DNA of 64,000 nucleotides, taken from contig PAAG01000047.1 in NCBI GenBank assembly GCA_002698785.1, forward strand, positions 682,001 to 746,000. The letters are read 5' to 3'. Both the position numbers and the translations under genes were made by a program. The notes below the pieces were generated by a model. The model saw only the letters and a list, made by a program, of their open reading frames with translations, had not been told where the DNA came from and did no database searches. Of the stretch, positions 8,712 through 20,768 are shown in pieces; positions within the stretch are counted from its first letter, which is position 1, and each line of letters begins with the position of its first letter. The DNA is from Verrucomicrobiales bacterium (GTDB lineage: Bacteria; Verrucomicrobiota; Verrucomicrobiia; Verrucomicrobiales; DEV007).

Positions 8712-9137
8712 TCAGCCCTCGAGGAGATGCTCGCTGGTTTGCCGCGGCTTCTCCGCGGCATTTCGCTCACTGATCTGCGTATTCAGGGTGCAGAAGTCAT
8801 AGACCCAGCCCGCTACGAACAGTCCGCCAGTAAGGAGATACAGGATACCGGTGAACCATTTTCCCATGTACATCCGGTGGATACCCAGGTAGCCTGCGAA
8901 AGTCTGCAGGATCCAGGCAACCGAATAGTCGATCGGACCTGTTTTGTAGCGCAGTTCCGCTTTTCTCTCCATCCCAGGGATCAAAAACAAGTCGATAATC
9001 CATCCAACGCCAAGAAGGCCGGCGGTGAAAAACCAGATCGCTCCGGAAATTGGCTTTCCGAAGTAAAATCGGTGTGAGCCTGTGAATCCAAAAATCCAGA
9101 GAACGTAGCCAATCGTTTTGCTGTGTGTAGGTTCCAT
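8712..9137 (-). CDS. Tandem TM2-domain membrane protein
   Basis: 141 residues from ATG 9137. The open frame continues upstream but is antisense to the DUF1499 gene, and the MEPTHSKTIGYVLW start gives a compact TM2 protein. It contains two TM2 units in a row: about residues 6-55 (GFTGSHRFYFGKPISGAIWF, GVGWIIDLFLIP) and about 72-118 (GYLGIHRMYMGKWFTGILYL, VAGWVYDFC). Each has a two-helix hairpin with the G-x-H-R-x-Y/F-x-G-K loop. TM2 proteins usually carry one unit and their function is poorly known. The gene is divergent from the DUF1499 gene across 64 bases. Confidence 0.85.
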   Translation of the reverse strand: MEPTHSKTIGYVLWIFGFTGSHRFYFGKPISGAIWFFTAGLLGVGWIIDLFLIPGMERKAELRYKTGPIDYSVAWILQTFAGYLGIHRMYMGKWFTGILYLLTGGLFVAGWVYDFCTLNTQISERNAAEKPRQTSEHLLEG

Positions 9138-9201
9138 TACGGGGAAACCTTCGGCCCTTGGCAGACGAATACCAATTACAAATCTTTGACCATTTTCGAA
9201 T

Positions 9202-9678
9202 ATGCCCTCACTCACAGTAATACTCGGTGCGATAGTCCTCATAATTATCATCGGGCTCGCCGGTTTAAAGATTCTGGGAATCTGGTCAAAAAAACATCCA
9301 CCCGAGTCATTCGGTATCGAATTTCTGGAGTATGACCCTGGAACCCCGAATTTTGTTTCTTCCAAAGCATCAAAGAAAGATCGACACGTAGAACCGCTGA
9401 AAATCAACGGAGACTCCACTCAGGCTCTAAGCGACCTCAAAGACATCGTTTCTTCATTTCCTCGCACCGAAATCACACATATCTCTTCTGACGAATTGCG
9501 TGCAGAGACTACGAGCCCGTTCTTCGGCTTTGTCGATGATTTGGTCTTCATCCTTCAACCGGAAGAAAGTCAAATCGAGGTCCGGTCGAGTTCACGGGTC
9601 GGCCATTCAGATATGGGAACCAACGCAGAGCGAATCCAAAAAATCCGCGAGCACTGGGAGAAACGAACTCCTGACTAA
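9202..9678 (+). CDS. DUF1499-family membrane-anchored protein
   Basis: 158 residues. One N-terminal membrane anchor (about residues 5-27, VILGAIVLIIIIGLAGLKIL) is followed by a soluble domain. The block EVRSSSRVGHSDMGTNAERIQKIR near the C-terminus is the conserved signature of DUF1499, and the preceding TTSPFFGFVDDLVFIL block also fits. Biochemical function is unknown for the family. It starts 64 bases from the divergent TM2 gene and may share a promoter region with it. Confidence 0.85.
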   Translation: MPSLTVILGAIVLIIIIGLAGLKILGIWSKKHPPESFGIEFLEYDPGTPNFVSSKASKKDRHVEPLKINGDSTQALSDLKDIVSSFPRTEITHISSDELRAETTSPFFGFVDDLVFILQPEESQIEVRSSSRVGHSDMGTNAERIQKIREHWEKRTPD

Positions 9679-9742
9679 AGAGAAAAGAGCTTCCAAAACC
9701 GCCCTCCGCATTCCCTACTAAATTTATTCCTGTTCGGTTTTC

Positions 9743-9797
9743 AATATATATGCATAAGTAGAGATGGTCCACACCTCGAACACAAACCATATATATT
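9743..9797. promoter_or_regulatory. Perfect 10-bp A/T inverted repeat just before a start codon
   Basis: AATATATATG (9743-9752) and CATATATATT (9788-9797) are exact complements separated by 35 bases. The right arm ends 4 bases before the ATG at 9801. It could be an operator, or a leader hairpin that masks ribosome access at low temperature. Both are inference; the A/T-only sequence raises the chance of coincidence. Confidence 0.35.
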
Positions 9798-9800
9798 CTC

Positions 9801-10589
9801 ATGAAGATGTGCAGCTTGCCAAGCATGAGCCTTCACAGGATATTCTGCCTCCTCGCAGGTGGAATCCTATTCTCATCCCTCGCTTTCGGTGCTGAATTCC
9901 GCGAATTCAAAAACACCTCCGGCCAATCGATTCAAGGGAAGATTACATCAGCCACAGATACGGAAGTGACACTGCAACTGAGTGACGGGCGAGAAATCAC
10001 AGGAGGCATCAACTATTTCAGTCCCGGAGATCAAAAGTTCATTGCCGAATGGAAAAAGAAACACCCAGCCCAAATCGACTACGATTTCGGTGTCGATTTC
10101 AGTAGAGAACGCACGGATCGCAACGAGAAACGAGAGGGGAACATCGAAGTCACTTACGAAGACTGGATATACAACATCACTGTTGAGAACAGGTCAAAAG
10201 ATGGGAACACGGGTGCCGCAGTATCGGGACTAGAGCTTCAATACAATCTCATAAAGACAGCCAAAGCGAAGGCACGGGAGGCATCTTACCTGCATTCCGA
10301 CATGTCACCCTCAAAAGGGAAGATGGTGAAACCCGGAAAAGTCTCTCTGGAAACGATGAAATACCTCGATGAAACCAAGGTTTCCACGGAAGTCATTCCC
10401 ATTACTGCAAGCGAACTTGCCCCCGGCTGGTACTACGCGGACGGAACGAAAGACGAGCAGAACGATGAATTTGAAGGCATCTGGATCCAAATCTACAAAG
10501 ACGGACGCAAAGTCTACGAAGCAAAACACGGCACAAAAGAAGCCGAGCTGACCAAATGGGTTCCACCGAAAGGCGGAAGGAAGGCTTAA
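9801..10589 (+). CDS. Secreted protein with SHD1-like N-terminal domain
   Basis: 262 residues with a signal peptide (cleavage near SSLAFGA-EF). The first 60 mature residues, REFKNTSGQSIQGKI through DGREITGGINYFSPGDQKFI, resemble the SLA1 homology domain 1 (SHD1) repeats common in secreted Planctomycetota/Verrucomicrobiota proteins. The remaining 180 residues (DWIYNITVENRS, GLELQYNLIKT, APGWYYADGTKDEQND) look like a beta-sandwich, and I do not recognise them. ATGs at 9807 and 9825 are alternative starts. The convergent DUF1501 gene ends 37 bases downstream. Confidence 0.8.
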   Translation: MKMCSLPSMSLHRIFCLLAGGILFSSLAFGAEFREFKNTSGQSIQGKITSATDTEVTLQLSDGREITGGINYFSPGDQKFIAEWKKKHPAQIDYDFGVDFSRERTDRNEKREGNIEVTYEDWIYNITVENRSKDGNTGAAVSGLELQYNLIKTAKAKAREASYLHSDMSPSKGKMVKPGKVSLETMKYLDETKVSTEVIPITASELAPGWYYADGTKDEQNDEFEGIWIQIYKDGRKVYEAKHGTKEAELTKWVPPKGGRKA

Positions 10590-10626
10590 AAAATCAGTAG
10601 CGAAAAGTGAGCAAGCCGAATTGTTC

Positions 10627-12063
10627 TCACACCAATATTGGTTCCACCACATTTCCAAAAACATCCGTCAGGCGGAAATCCCTGCCTTGGAATCGATATG
10701 TCAGTTGCTCATGGTCGATGCCCAGTTGATGCAGGATCGTAGCATGCAAATCGTGGACATGAACTTTCTCATCCACGACCTCATAGCCGAATTCGTCAGT
10801 CTTCCCGTAGGTAATTCCCGATCGAAATCCCCCTCCGGCGATCCACATGGTAAACGCATCGATATGGTGATCGCGTCCACCCACTTTGTTATTCCGGGTT
10901 TCCCCCATAGGTGTCCGACCAAACTCCCCTCCCCAGATCACTATAGTATCATCCAGTAGACCTCGTTGTTTCAAATCCAGGACCAAGGCAGTAGACGCCT
11001 GATCGACCTCCTTGGTCACCTTCTCAAGGTCCTTTCCGAGAGTCTGTCCCGGCCCGCCATGATGATCCCAGTCAGTGTGATACAGTTGAACGAAACGAAC
11101 TCCTCTCTCAACCAATCGACGCGCGAGAAGGCAATTGTTCGCATACGAGTTTCCCCCTCTCTCAGCACCATAGAGATCGAGCGTCGCCTGTGACTCACCG
11201 CTAAGATCCATTAACTCTGGAGCACTCGTCTGCATCCGATAGGCCATTTCGTAGGCATTGATCCGAGTCGCGATCTCCGGATCTCCCGTCACGGATAGCC
11301 GCTCTCGATTCAGACTCCCAACAAGGTCCACAAAGTCACGCTGCCGATTTTTCGTAAATCCTTCCGGGCTGTTCAAATTCAGAATAGGATCACCACTACC
11401 GCGAAATGGCACCCCCTGATAGGTCGATGGGAGAAACCCGGCCGACCATAGCGCGTTACCTCCGCGAGGGCCACGCGGCCCTGACTGAAGCACAACAAAA
11501 CCTGGCAAATCCCGGGAAGCACTACCGATTCCATACGTCACCCACGAACCCATGCTCGGCCTTCCCGGAACTTGAAATCCTGTGTTCATGAACAATTTCG
11601 CCGGCCCGTGATTGAACACCTCCGTCTTCATACCGCGCAACCAGCAGACCTCATCAGCAATCTTGCGGTGATGAGGAAGCAACTCGCTCAACGGCATTCG
11701 AACATTTCCATAGGTATCAAACTTCCTCTCCGAGCCCAGCAGTTTTGCTCCCTCACCGAGAAAAGCGAAACGCTTCCCTTTCGTCAGGGATTCAGGTGGG
11801 AGCTGGCCATGAAACTCCCTCAACTTCGGCTTATCTTCAAAAAGCTCGAGATGACTGGGACCTCCTGCCATGAACATAAAAATCACGTTCTTGGCTTTCC
11901 CTCCATAGTGGGCTCCTCGCTGAGCCATAGGGTTTTCACTCGATCCACCCCCAGCATATCCATCCTGTGCCAATATCTGGCTCAGCGCGATAGAGCCAAG
12001 ACCGACACCACCTTTCTCGAAAAAGTGCCGTCTTGTCTGCTGCTGTATCGAAGTCAGATCCAT
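10627..12063 (-). CDS. DUF1501 protein, Tat-exported
   Basis: 478 residues. A twin-arginine signal (TRRHFFEKGGVGLGSIALSQIL) is followed by the DUF1501 domain, which is related to the alkaline-phosphatase/sulfatase superfamily but lacks its formylglycine motif. Visible blocks are FMFMAGGPSHLELFEDKP, FVQLYHTDWDHHGG, IWGGEFGRTPMGE, GGRDHH and VHVHDLHATILHQLGIDH, giving several His/Asp clusters that could hold metals. The ATG at 12063 follows the PSD1 stop (TAATTGATG) almost directly, so the two are translationally linked. DUF1501 partners of PSD1 proteins are thought to act on extracellular material, but the reaction is unproven. Confidence 0.92.
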   Translation of the reverse strand: MDLTSIQQQTRRHFFEKGGVGLGSIALSQILAQDGYAGGGSSENPMAQRGAHYGGKAKNVIFMFMAGGPSHLELFEDKPKLREFHGQLPPESLTKGKRFAFLGEGAKLLGSERKFDTYGNVRMPLSELLPHHRKIADEVCWLRGMKTEVFNHGPAKLFMNTGFQVPGRPSMGSWVTYGIGSASRDLPGFVVLQSGPRGPRGGNALWSAGFLPSTYQGVPFRGSGDPILNLNSPEGFTKNRQRDFVDLVGSLNRERLSVTGDPEIATRINAYEMAYRMQTSAPELMDLSGESQATLDLYGAERGGNSYANNCLLARRLVERGVRFVQLYHTDWDHHGGPGQTLGKDLEKVTKEVDQASTALVLDLKQRGLLDDTIVIWGGEFGRTPMGETRNNKVGGRDHHIDAFTMWIAGGGFRSGITYGKTDEFGYEVVDEKVHVHDLHATILHQLGIDHEQLTYRFQGRDFRLTDVFGNVVEPILV

Positions 12064-12066
12064 CAA

Positions 12067-15000
12067 TTACTCCCTGGTAATAAATTCGTCAGTATTCATT
12101 AAGGCCCGTGCCACTGCCGTCCACGAAGCCGCTGTTGCAGGATCGAATCCATCCGGCCTCACCTGCGGAGAGACAGCCTCCGCACTCTTCGAATCGCCAA
12201 GAAAACCCTCACGCTGACGCTCCTGGAAATTCGCTACCGCTTCCAGTTCCGTCTCAGTCGGAGTTCGCGAAAAACAGAGTTCATACCCCCTCCGGATCCG
12301 GTCCCGATTCGAGACACTGTCCTTTCCTTTCACCTCCATCATTAACCTCGCTCCTAACCCCTGAGCCAACTCATACATAGCCTCGTCGTTCGCCAATGTC
12401 AGGGCTTGCAAGGGAGTATTCGAGCGCACACGGGACGTGCACACACTTTGGAAATCGGGAGAATCAAATGTCGTCAAAAGCGGATACGGCGCACTCCGGA
12501 AAAACTTGATGTACATTGCTCTCCGAAACCTGTCCGGTCCATTCGCCGCGACCCACCTGACTTTCCGTTGAGTAAATGCATACACGCCGTCAGGCTGAGG
12601 CGGCATCACACCAGGTCCTCCAATCTCGGGGGAAAATAACCCGCTCGCCGATAGCGCTGCATCCCGAACAATACCAGCTTCGACGCGAATGCGGCTCTGC
12701 CTTGCCAGCAGATGGTTCAGCGGATCGATCCCATTCAATTCCGAACGATTTCTCGAAGCCTGTCGATACGTAGCGGAGGTCACGATCTGCTTGTGCAACT
12801 TCTTCATCGACCACCCGCTCTCGACAAACTCGCTCGCTAACCAGTCGAGCAACTCCGGGTGGGTAGGAAATGAACCTTGAGTTCCAAAATCATTTTCAGT
12901 CTCAACGAGCCCCTTTCCAAAATAGCGCATCCACACACGGTTCACCGTCACTCGTGGTGTGAGGGGGTGATCCGGACGAACCAGCCACCGTGCCAGATCA
13001 AGCCTGTCCCGCTGTCTTTTGCCTCCAGGCACCTCCCTCATCGAAGGCAAGACTGCGGGAACTCCAGGAGACAGCGTTCCCGTCTCATGATCTTCTTGGA
13101 GAAAGTCTCCTCGCAGATGAACAAACGTCTCCCTCCCCTCTGGAAGATCCTCCATTACCATTGTCTTCACGGGTTCGCCAAGCCCCAGCTCCCTCAGAGA
13201 TTTTTTCAAGCCCAGCTTCGCCTCTCTCAGTTCAACATCCTTCTTCGCAAACTCTGACGAGAGAAACTTTCTGTCTTCTGTAGTTCGTTTGGAAGCAGGT
13301 TGCCCTACAACCTCAAACACTTTCTCTTCTACAATTGATCTTGGAGGAGAACCTGAAACATCAAAAGCAAACCTCCCGATATTGTAATTCGAATTCTGTT
13401 CATGCCGAAGAACTACCTCGACAGGCTTCCCGGGTGAAATCCTCCTGGCAAAAACATAATTCACTTCGTGCTCTGAATTCATTTTCACGCCTGGAGAAGA
13501 ACCCTTCCCTACGTTTATCGCCCATCCTGTGTCTGCCTTGCCATCGATCGTAAACGCACCAGAAAAGCCGGGTTGCGCATGATCATGCTCAGCCGAAGCA
13601 ACGAGCAGCGGTTCACCACTCTGGAAAAATTCAATTCGATTGAGCACGATATTCCCGTTCGAGGCAAGACCCGGCCCGTTGGAAGGAAGCGACGCATGGG
13701 GGATCAATCTCAATCGGATAGCGGCGACCGACTCGGTGAACGCTGGTAAAGTAATACGATAGGTCTCTTTTGGTGCCCCTTTGCCCGCGAGAATCGAACT
13801 GTCATTCAGCAAAGCCAGAGGAGCTCCACCTTCCGCATAAAATCTTTCAGGCGCAATCCTCTCCCATTCCGCGCCGGGACCGTTCTCGCGCGAAGAGTCA
13901 ATGAGTGATTTCTCCCATGCCAGTTGTCTTTTTGTTTTCGACGATTCTAATCGAGCGACTTCCTTCTTGGCATTCTCAAGAGCAGTCATCTTGTCAGGGT
14001 CCGGCTCCGACAGGAACATTTCTCCCTCGCTCACTTCAATGGTTGCCCCAGTGTTATTGACGTCTTTTCCTTGATTAAAAAAGGCAAAGAGCTCGAAATA
14101 CTCCTTCTGCGTAATAGGATCAAATTTGTGCGTGTGGCACTGCGCACACCCCAGCGTCAACCCCAACCAGACCGCTCCGGTCGTATTTACCCTGTCGACG
14201 ACTTCCTCATTTCGAAATTGCTCGTCGTCAGTTCCACCTTCCTGATTGATCAGGGTATTTCGGTGGAAACCAGTAGCAACCAATTGCGCTTTTTCAGGAT
14301 CCGGCAAAAGATCACCTGCAATCTGTTCGATCGTAAATTGATCGAATGGCATGTCTTCATTGATCGCCTTGATTACCCAGTCTCGATAGGGCCACATCAC
14401 TCGTTCACCATCGATCGTGTAGCCATTCGAGTCCGCATACCTCGCCTGGTCGAGCCAATGCCGCCCCCATCTTTCTCCATAATGAGGAGAATCGAGCAAT
14501 TCATCAGCAAACTGCTCGACTGCCGAATCGGGATCTCTCTCAAATTGTGAAACGAAATCCTGCACTCGTTCAGGAGCTGGGAGCAAGCCAACGAGATCCA
14601 GTGAAAGTCGTCGAGCCAATGTTCTGGGATCTGCCTCGTCAGAAATTTCAATACCCTCTTCCTCCAGCCTTGAGAGAATAAATCTATCGATGTCGTTCTT
14701 GATCAGAGCATCTCTTGTCACTGTTGGAGTCGAAGGTTTCACAACGGGTTGAAAGGCCCAGTGCCCTTTGTATTCGGCACCGCCTTCAATCCACTGCCGC
14801 AACAATTTCGCTTCTTTCTCCGACACCGGCTTCTTGATCTTCGGAGGCGGCATTACCTCTTCTGGATCATCTGAAAGAACGCGGCTCAACAGCTCACTCG
14901 ATGCCGCATCACCCGGTCGGATCGCGCCAGCCTCGACCGCCGACTCGCGAACACTCAACTGCAGCCCAGCCTTCAGGTTTTCCTCGTCCGGACCATGACA

Positions 15001-15132
15001 TTGAAAACATTTATCGGAAAGAATGGGGCGTATATCGCGATTGAAATCTACCCGCAGAACCTCCTCGCCGAAGGCGGTAACGACAGCAAGTTCAGACACG
15101 ATTAGAATCGCGATGGGCAGGATCCGATACAT
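12067..15132 (-). CDS. PSD1-type cytochrome c protein (PSCyt1-DUF1549-DUF1553)
   Basis: 1021 residues, exported (signal near MYRILPIAILIVSELAVVTAF). A cytochrome domain comes first (FNRDIRPILSDKCFQCHGPD, heme motif C42-x-x-C-H46, with VMPPP supplying a likely distal Met). DUF1549 follows (about 140-350) with a second CAQCH motif in TLGCAQCHTHKFDP, then an insert of about 250 residues (390-640), then DUF1553 (about 690-1000; GLVETENDFGTQGS, HPELLDWLASEF, ATYRQASRNRSELN). Multi-domain cytochromes of this kind are a hallmark of Planctomycetota and Verrucomicrobiota and pair with DUF1501 proteins. A role in oxidative breakdown of polymers is proposed for the group, not shown here. Confidence 0.93.
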   Translation of the reverse strand: MYRILPIAILIVSELAVVTAFGEEVLRVDFNRDIRPILSDKCFQCHGPDEENLKAGLQLSVRESAVEAGAIRPGDAASSELLSRVLSDDPEEVMPPPKIKKPVSEKEAKLLRQWIEGGAEYKGHWAFQPVVKPSTPTVTRDALIKNDIDRFILSRLEEEGIEISDEADPRTLARRLSLDLVGLLPAPERVQDFVSQFERDPDSAVEQFADELLDSPHYGERWGRHWLDQARYADSNGYTIDGERVMWPYRDWVIKAINEDMPFDQFTIEQIAGDLLPDPEKAQLVATGFHRNTLINQEGGTDDEQFRNEEVVDRVNTTGAVWLGLTLGCAQCHTHKFDPITQKEYFELFAFFNQGKDVNNTGATIEVSEGEMFLSEPDPDKMTALENAKKEVARLESSKTKRQLAWEKSLIDSSRENGPGAEWERIAPERFYAEGGAPLALLNDSSILAGKGAPKETYRITLPAFTESVAAIRLRLIPHASLPSNGPGLASNGNIVLNRIEFFQSGEPLLVASAEHDHAQPGFSGAFTIDGKADTGWAINVGKGSSPGVKMNSEHEVNYVFARRISPGKPVEVVLRHEQNSNYNIGRFAFDVSGSPPRSIVEEKVFEVVGQPASKRTTEDRKFLSSEFAKKDVELREAKLGLKKSLRELGLGEPVKTMVMEDLPEGRETFVHLRGDFLQEDHETGTLSPGVPAVLPSMREVPGGKRQRDRLDLARWLVRPDHPLTPRVTVNRVWMRYFGKGLVETENDFGTQGSFPTHPELLDWLASEFVESGWSMKKLHKQIVTSATYRQASRNRSELNGIDPLNHLLARQSRIRVEAGIVRDAALSASGLFSPEIGGPGVMPPQPDGVYAFTQRKVRWVAANGPDRFRRAMYIKFFRSAPYPLLTTFDSPDFQSVCTSRVRSNTPLQALTLANDEAMYELAQGLGARLMMEVKGKDSVSNRDRIRRGYELCFSRTPTETELEAVANFQERQREGFLGDSKSAEAVSPQVRPDGFDPATAASWTAVARALMNTDEFITRE

Positions 15133-15205
15133 GCACGAGCATACTATAGGATTCCGTCCCTACGACCAAGGGCGGGTCTGCGCCCCTGTTGTCTGAATCT
15201 AGAAA

Positions 15206-16192
15206 CTATTCGATCTCCCCCAGGCGGCTCGTTGCCTCCGCTCCAGCCTTTTCCATTACGCTTTCCAATTTCACTTCACTTCCCCCCAGGCGTTTGCTTT
15301 CATCGGCGGCTTCCATAAATGCATAAATTTCCAGAGTCTCTTCTGGCTGGACCGGGATCTCACCCGTCGTGAAATACTTTGCGATCTCCGCGACCAGTGG
15401 CTGATACCCAGGATACGATCCACACTCGCTCTCACCCTTTTCGCCCTTCGCCCATCCACCATAGCCTTTCCGCTCTTCGAAAGCACCTTTTCGTCCGCCA
15501 TTCCAGATACCCTCGACACGAATCATTCCCTCTTCCGTTTTTGCACGAGTGACTTTCTCGCACCCAGTTCCCATCACCGTGAAAAGACTTTCGACACCGT
15601 GAATCCCGTACCAGAAAAGATCGGGGTGACTCGGTTCGAGTGATGCCGGACTGCCAGTTTGTGCCTCCGTCACCTTGCCTATCGAACCTCCCCGAATCTC
15701 CTGCGATTTTGGTCCATAACGTAGCGAGGAAGATGAGAAGAGCGGCACTCCATATTTCTCAGAAGCTTTAAAGATCAGAATAGCGTCCGCGAGCGAACCG
15801 GCAATTGGCTTGTCTATGAACACTCTCTTCTTCGCTTTCAGAACGGGAAGCACCTGCTCCAAGTGAGGTCGTCCATCATTCGACTCCAACAAAACGGCAT
15901 CCACCTTCTCGACAAGCGCCGGAATAGAATAGACGATCTCCACTCCCATCTTCTCAATTTCCTCGGTGTACTTCGGCACTCGGCTCACACTCGATTCGAT
16001 ACCCTTGCTGCCCTGTGGATAGGCAGCGACCACTTTACAGTCGGATAAGGACCCCTCCGCTGCCGTGTCATTCATCGTCTTGGTAAAAGCGATGGCATGC
16101 GAAGTGTCGAGCCCAATGATGCCGACTTTGATTTCATCCGCCAACGCGGCAAAAGTGGTGAAAACGATAGCAAGGACAGCAAAGACTTTCAT
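15206..16192 (-). CDS. Exported Gfo/Idh/MocA-family oxidoreductase
   Basis: 328 residues from ATG 16192. The longer frame adds 25 residues that lack a signal, while this start gives a signal peptide (MKVFAVLAIVFTTFAALADE). A Rossmann-like stretch (IKVGIIGLDTSHAIAFTK) follows, although the usual GxGxxG is reduced to GLDTSH. The EKP-type catalytic lysine motif appears as VFIDKPIAGS. The family's C-terminal sheet carries FWYGIHGVESLFTVMGTG. Secreted members with altered dinucleotide loops are frequent in Planctomycetota. It lies between two PSD1/DUF1501 pairs on the same strand, so it may act on the same substrate; that is inference. Confidence 0.88.
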   Translation of the reverse strand: MKVFAVLAIVFTTFAALADEIKVGIIGLDTSHAIAFTKTMNDTAAEGSLSDCKVVAAYPQGSKGIESSVSRVPKYTEEIEKMGVEIVYSIPALVEKVDAVLLESNDGRPHLEQVLPVLKAKKRVFIDKPIAGSLADAILIFKASEKYGVPLFSSSSLRYGPKSQEIRGGSIGKVTEAQTGSPASLEPSHPDLFWYGIHGVESLFTVMGTGCEKVTRAKTEEGMIRVEGIWNGGRKGAFEERKGYGGWAKGEKGESECGSYPGYQPLVAEIAKYFTTGEIPVQPEETLEIYAFMEAADESKRLGGSEVKLESVMEKAGAEATSRLGEIE

Positions 16193-16281
16193 AGGGATTG
16201 GTACGCACAAATTCTCAAAAGCATGGACCGCCCCCGCTCCACCTGTCATCCATTTCTGGGCACGCAATCCTGCCTGTTTGG

Positions 16282-17724
16282 CTAGCCCAATACGGGCTTG
16301 ACCAAATGCCCAAATACATCAGTCAGGCGAAAATCTCTCCCTTGAAACCGATATCTCAGCTTCTCGTGATCAATTCCTAACAAATGCAACATTGTCGCAT
16401 GAATATCGTGAACATGCACAGGATCGACCATAGCAGAATAGCCGAGCTCGTCCGTTTCTCCATGGGTAACCCCTCCTTGAATCCCCCCTCCGCATAGGAA
16501 CATCGAAAAGGCTTTGATGTGGTGATCTCTCCCACTGCCCTGCGCCATGGGCGTCCGGCCAAACTCTCCTCCAAAAATGATCAGCGTCTCTTCCAGCATA
16601 CCTCGATTTTTCAAATCGCGAATCAAAGCACCGGTTCCCTGGTCGACCAGTCCCGCTGTCTTTTCGAAATTGGTCTTGATTCCCCCATGGTGATCCCACC
16701 CCCGATGATAGAGCTGGATGAAACGAACTCCCCGTTCCGCAAGCCGACGAGCCAATAGACAATTCGAAGCGAAAGAGCCATCCCCTGGCGTACAGCCATA
16801 CATCTCCAAAGTCTCCTTCGACTCGCCACTCACATCCATCAACCCCGGTACGGATGCCTGCATTTTAAACGCCATTTCATACTGAGCGATTCGGCCCTCA
16901 ATCTCCGGGTCAAGGCGACGCTTCCCTAACATACGATTAAGACCATTCACCGCATCGACCACTTCGCGCTGTGCCTCTCGAGTCACCCCGGCCGGATTGT
17001 TGACATAGTGAACTGCATCCCCCTTTGAGTGAAACTGCACCCCTTGATACTTGCTCGGTAGAAATCCGTTACTCCACTGACGAGAAGAAATTGGCTGCCC
17101 CTGGCCACCGCCTTCACTGGTCAAGACCACGAACCCCGGCAGATCCTCCGCCTCGCTTCCGATACCGTAATTCACCCAAGCTCCCATGCTGGGACGACCT
17201 GGGATAATCGAACCTGTATTCATGAACGTGTGAGCGGGATCATGATTGATCTGTTCGGTCTGCATCGAACGAATGATCGCAATCTCATCCGCCACCGCAC
17301 CAATATGGGGAAACATTTCGCTGATCTCTTGACCTGATTTGCCCCATTTCTTGAAGGCAAACTGCGGCCCCATGCACTTCAGCTCACTCGCCCGTTTCTG
17401 CAACTGCGCCAACTGTTGCCCTTTGGTAAATGACTCCGGCATCGGTTGCCCATCGAGCTCTGCAAGTTTCGGCTTATAATCGAAACTCTCCAGATGGGAC
17501 TGCCCTCCCGCCATGCAGAGATGGATAACCCGTTTTACCTTCGGATGTACGTGGAGTTTCTCTCCCAGGATCCCTTTTGAAGCATCCCCCACTGAATTCT
17601 CGACTGCCCCGAAAACAGATCGACCGCCACCAAGCAAACCTGCCAGGGCAACCGCACCGATTCCCATGCTCGAGGTCTCCAGAAAAGCACGCCTCTTCAA
17701 TTGAGTGGAAAAATCGAAATTCAT
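16282..17724 (-). CDS. DUF1501 protein, Tat-exported (second copy)
   Basis: 480 residues from ATG 17724, one base after the TGA of the upstream PSD1 gene (TGATATG); a longer frame would overlap that gene. A twin-arginine signal (LKRRAFLETSSMGIGAVAL) is followed by DUF1501 blocks: HLCMAGGQSHLESFDYKP, FIQLYHRGWDHHGG, IFGGEFGRTPMAQGSGRDHH, VHVHDIHATMLHLLGIDH and the shared C-terminal YRFQGRDFRLTDVFG. It resembles the copy at 10627-12063 along its whole length but lacks about ten residues around the GETRNNKVGGRDHH region. The two probably arose by duplication of the pair. Confidence 0.93.
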   Translation of the reverse strand: MNFDFSTQLKRRAFLETSSMGIGAVALAGLLGGGRSVFGAVENSVGDASKGILGEKLHVHPKVKRVIHLCMAGGQSHLESFDYKPKLAELDGQPMPESFTKGQQLAQLQKRASELKCMGPQFAFKKWGKSGQEISEMFPHIGAVADEIAIIRSMQTEQINHDPAHTFMNTGSIIPGRPSMGAWVNYGIGSEAEDLPGFVVLTSEGGGQGQPISSRQWSNGFLPSKYQGVQFHSKGDAVHYVNNPAGVTREAQREVVDAVNGLNRMLGKRRLDPEIEGRIAQYEMAFKMQASVPGLMDVSGESKETLEMYGCTPGDGSFASNCLLARRLAERGVRFIQLYHRGWDHHGGIKTNFEKTAGLVDQGTGALIRDLKNRGMLEETLIIFGGEFGRTPMAQGSGRDHHIKAFSMFLCGGGIQGGVTHGETDELGYSAMVDPVHVHDIHATMLHLLGIDHEKLRYRFQGRDFRLTDVFGHLVKPVLG

Positions 17725-17725
17725 A

Positions 17726-20764
<3,039 letters not shown>

Positions 20765-20768
20765 CACA

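Noticed and set aside
15146-15190. GGGCG/CGCCC hairpin between the Gfo/Idh and PSD1 genes
   Set aside because: The stem is only 5 bp and has no T-run on either strand.
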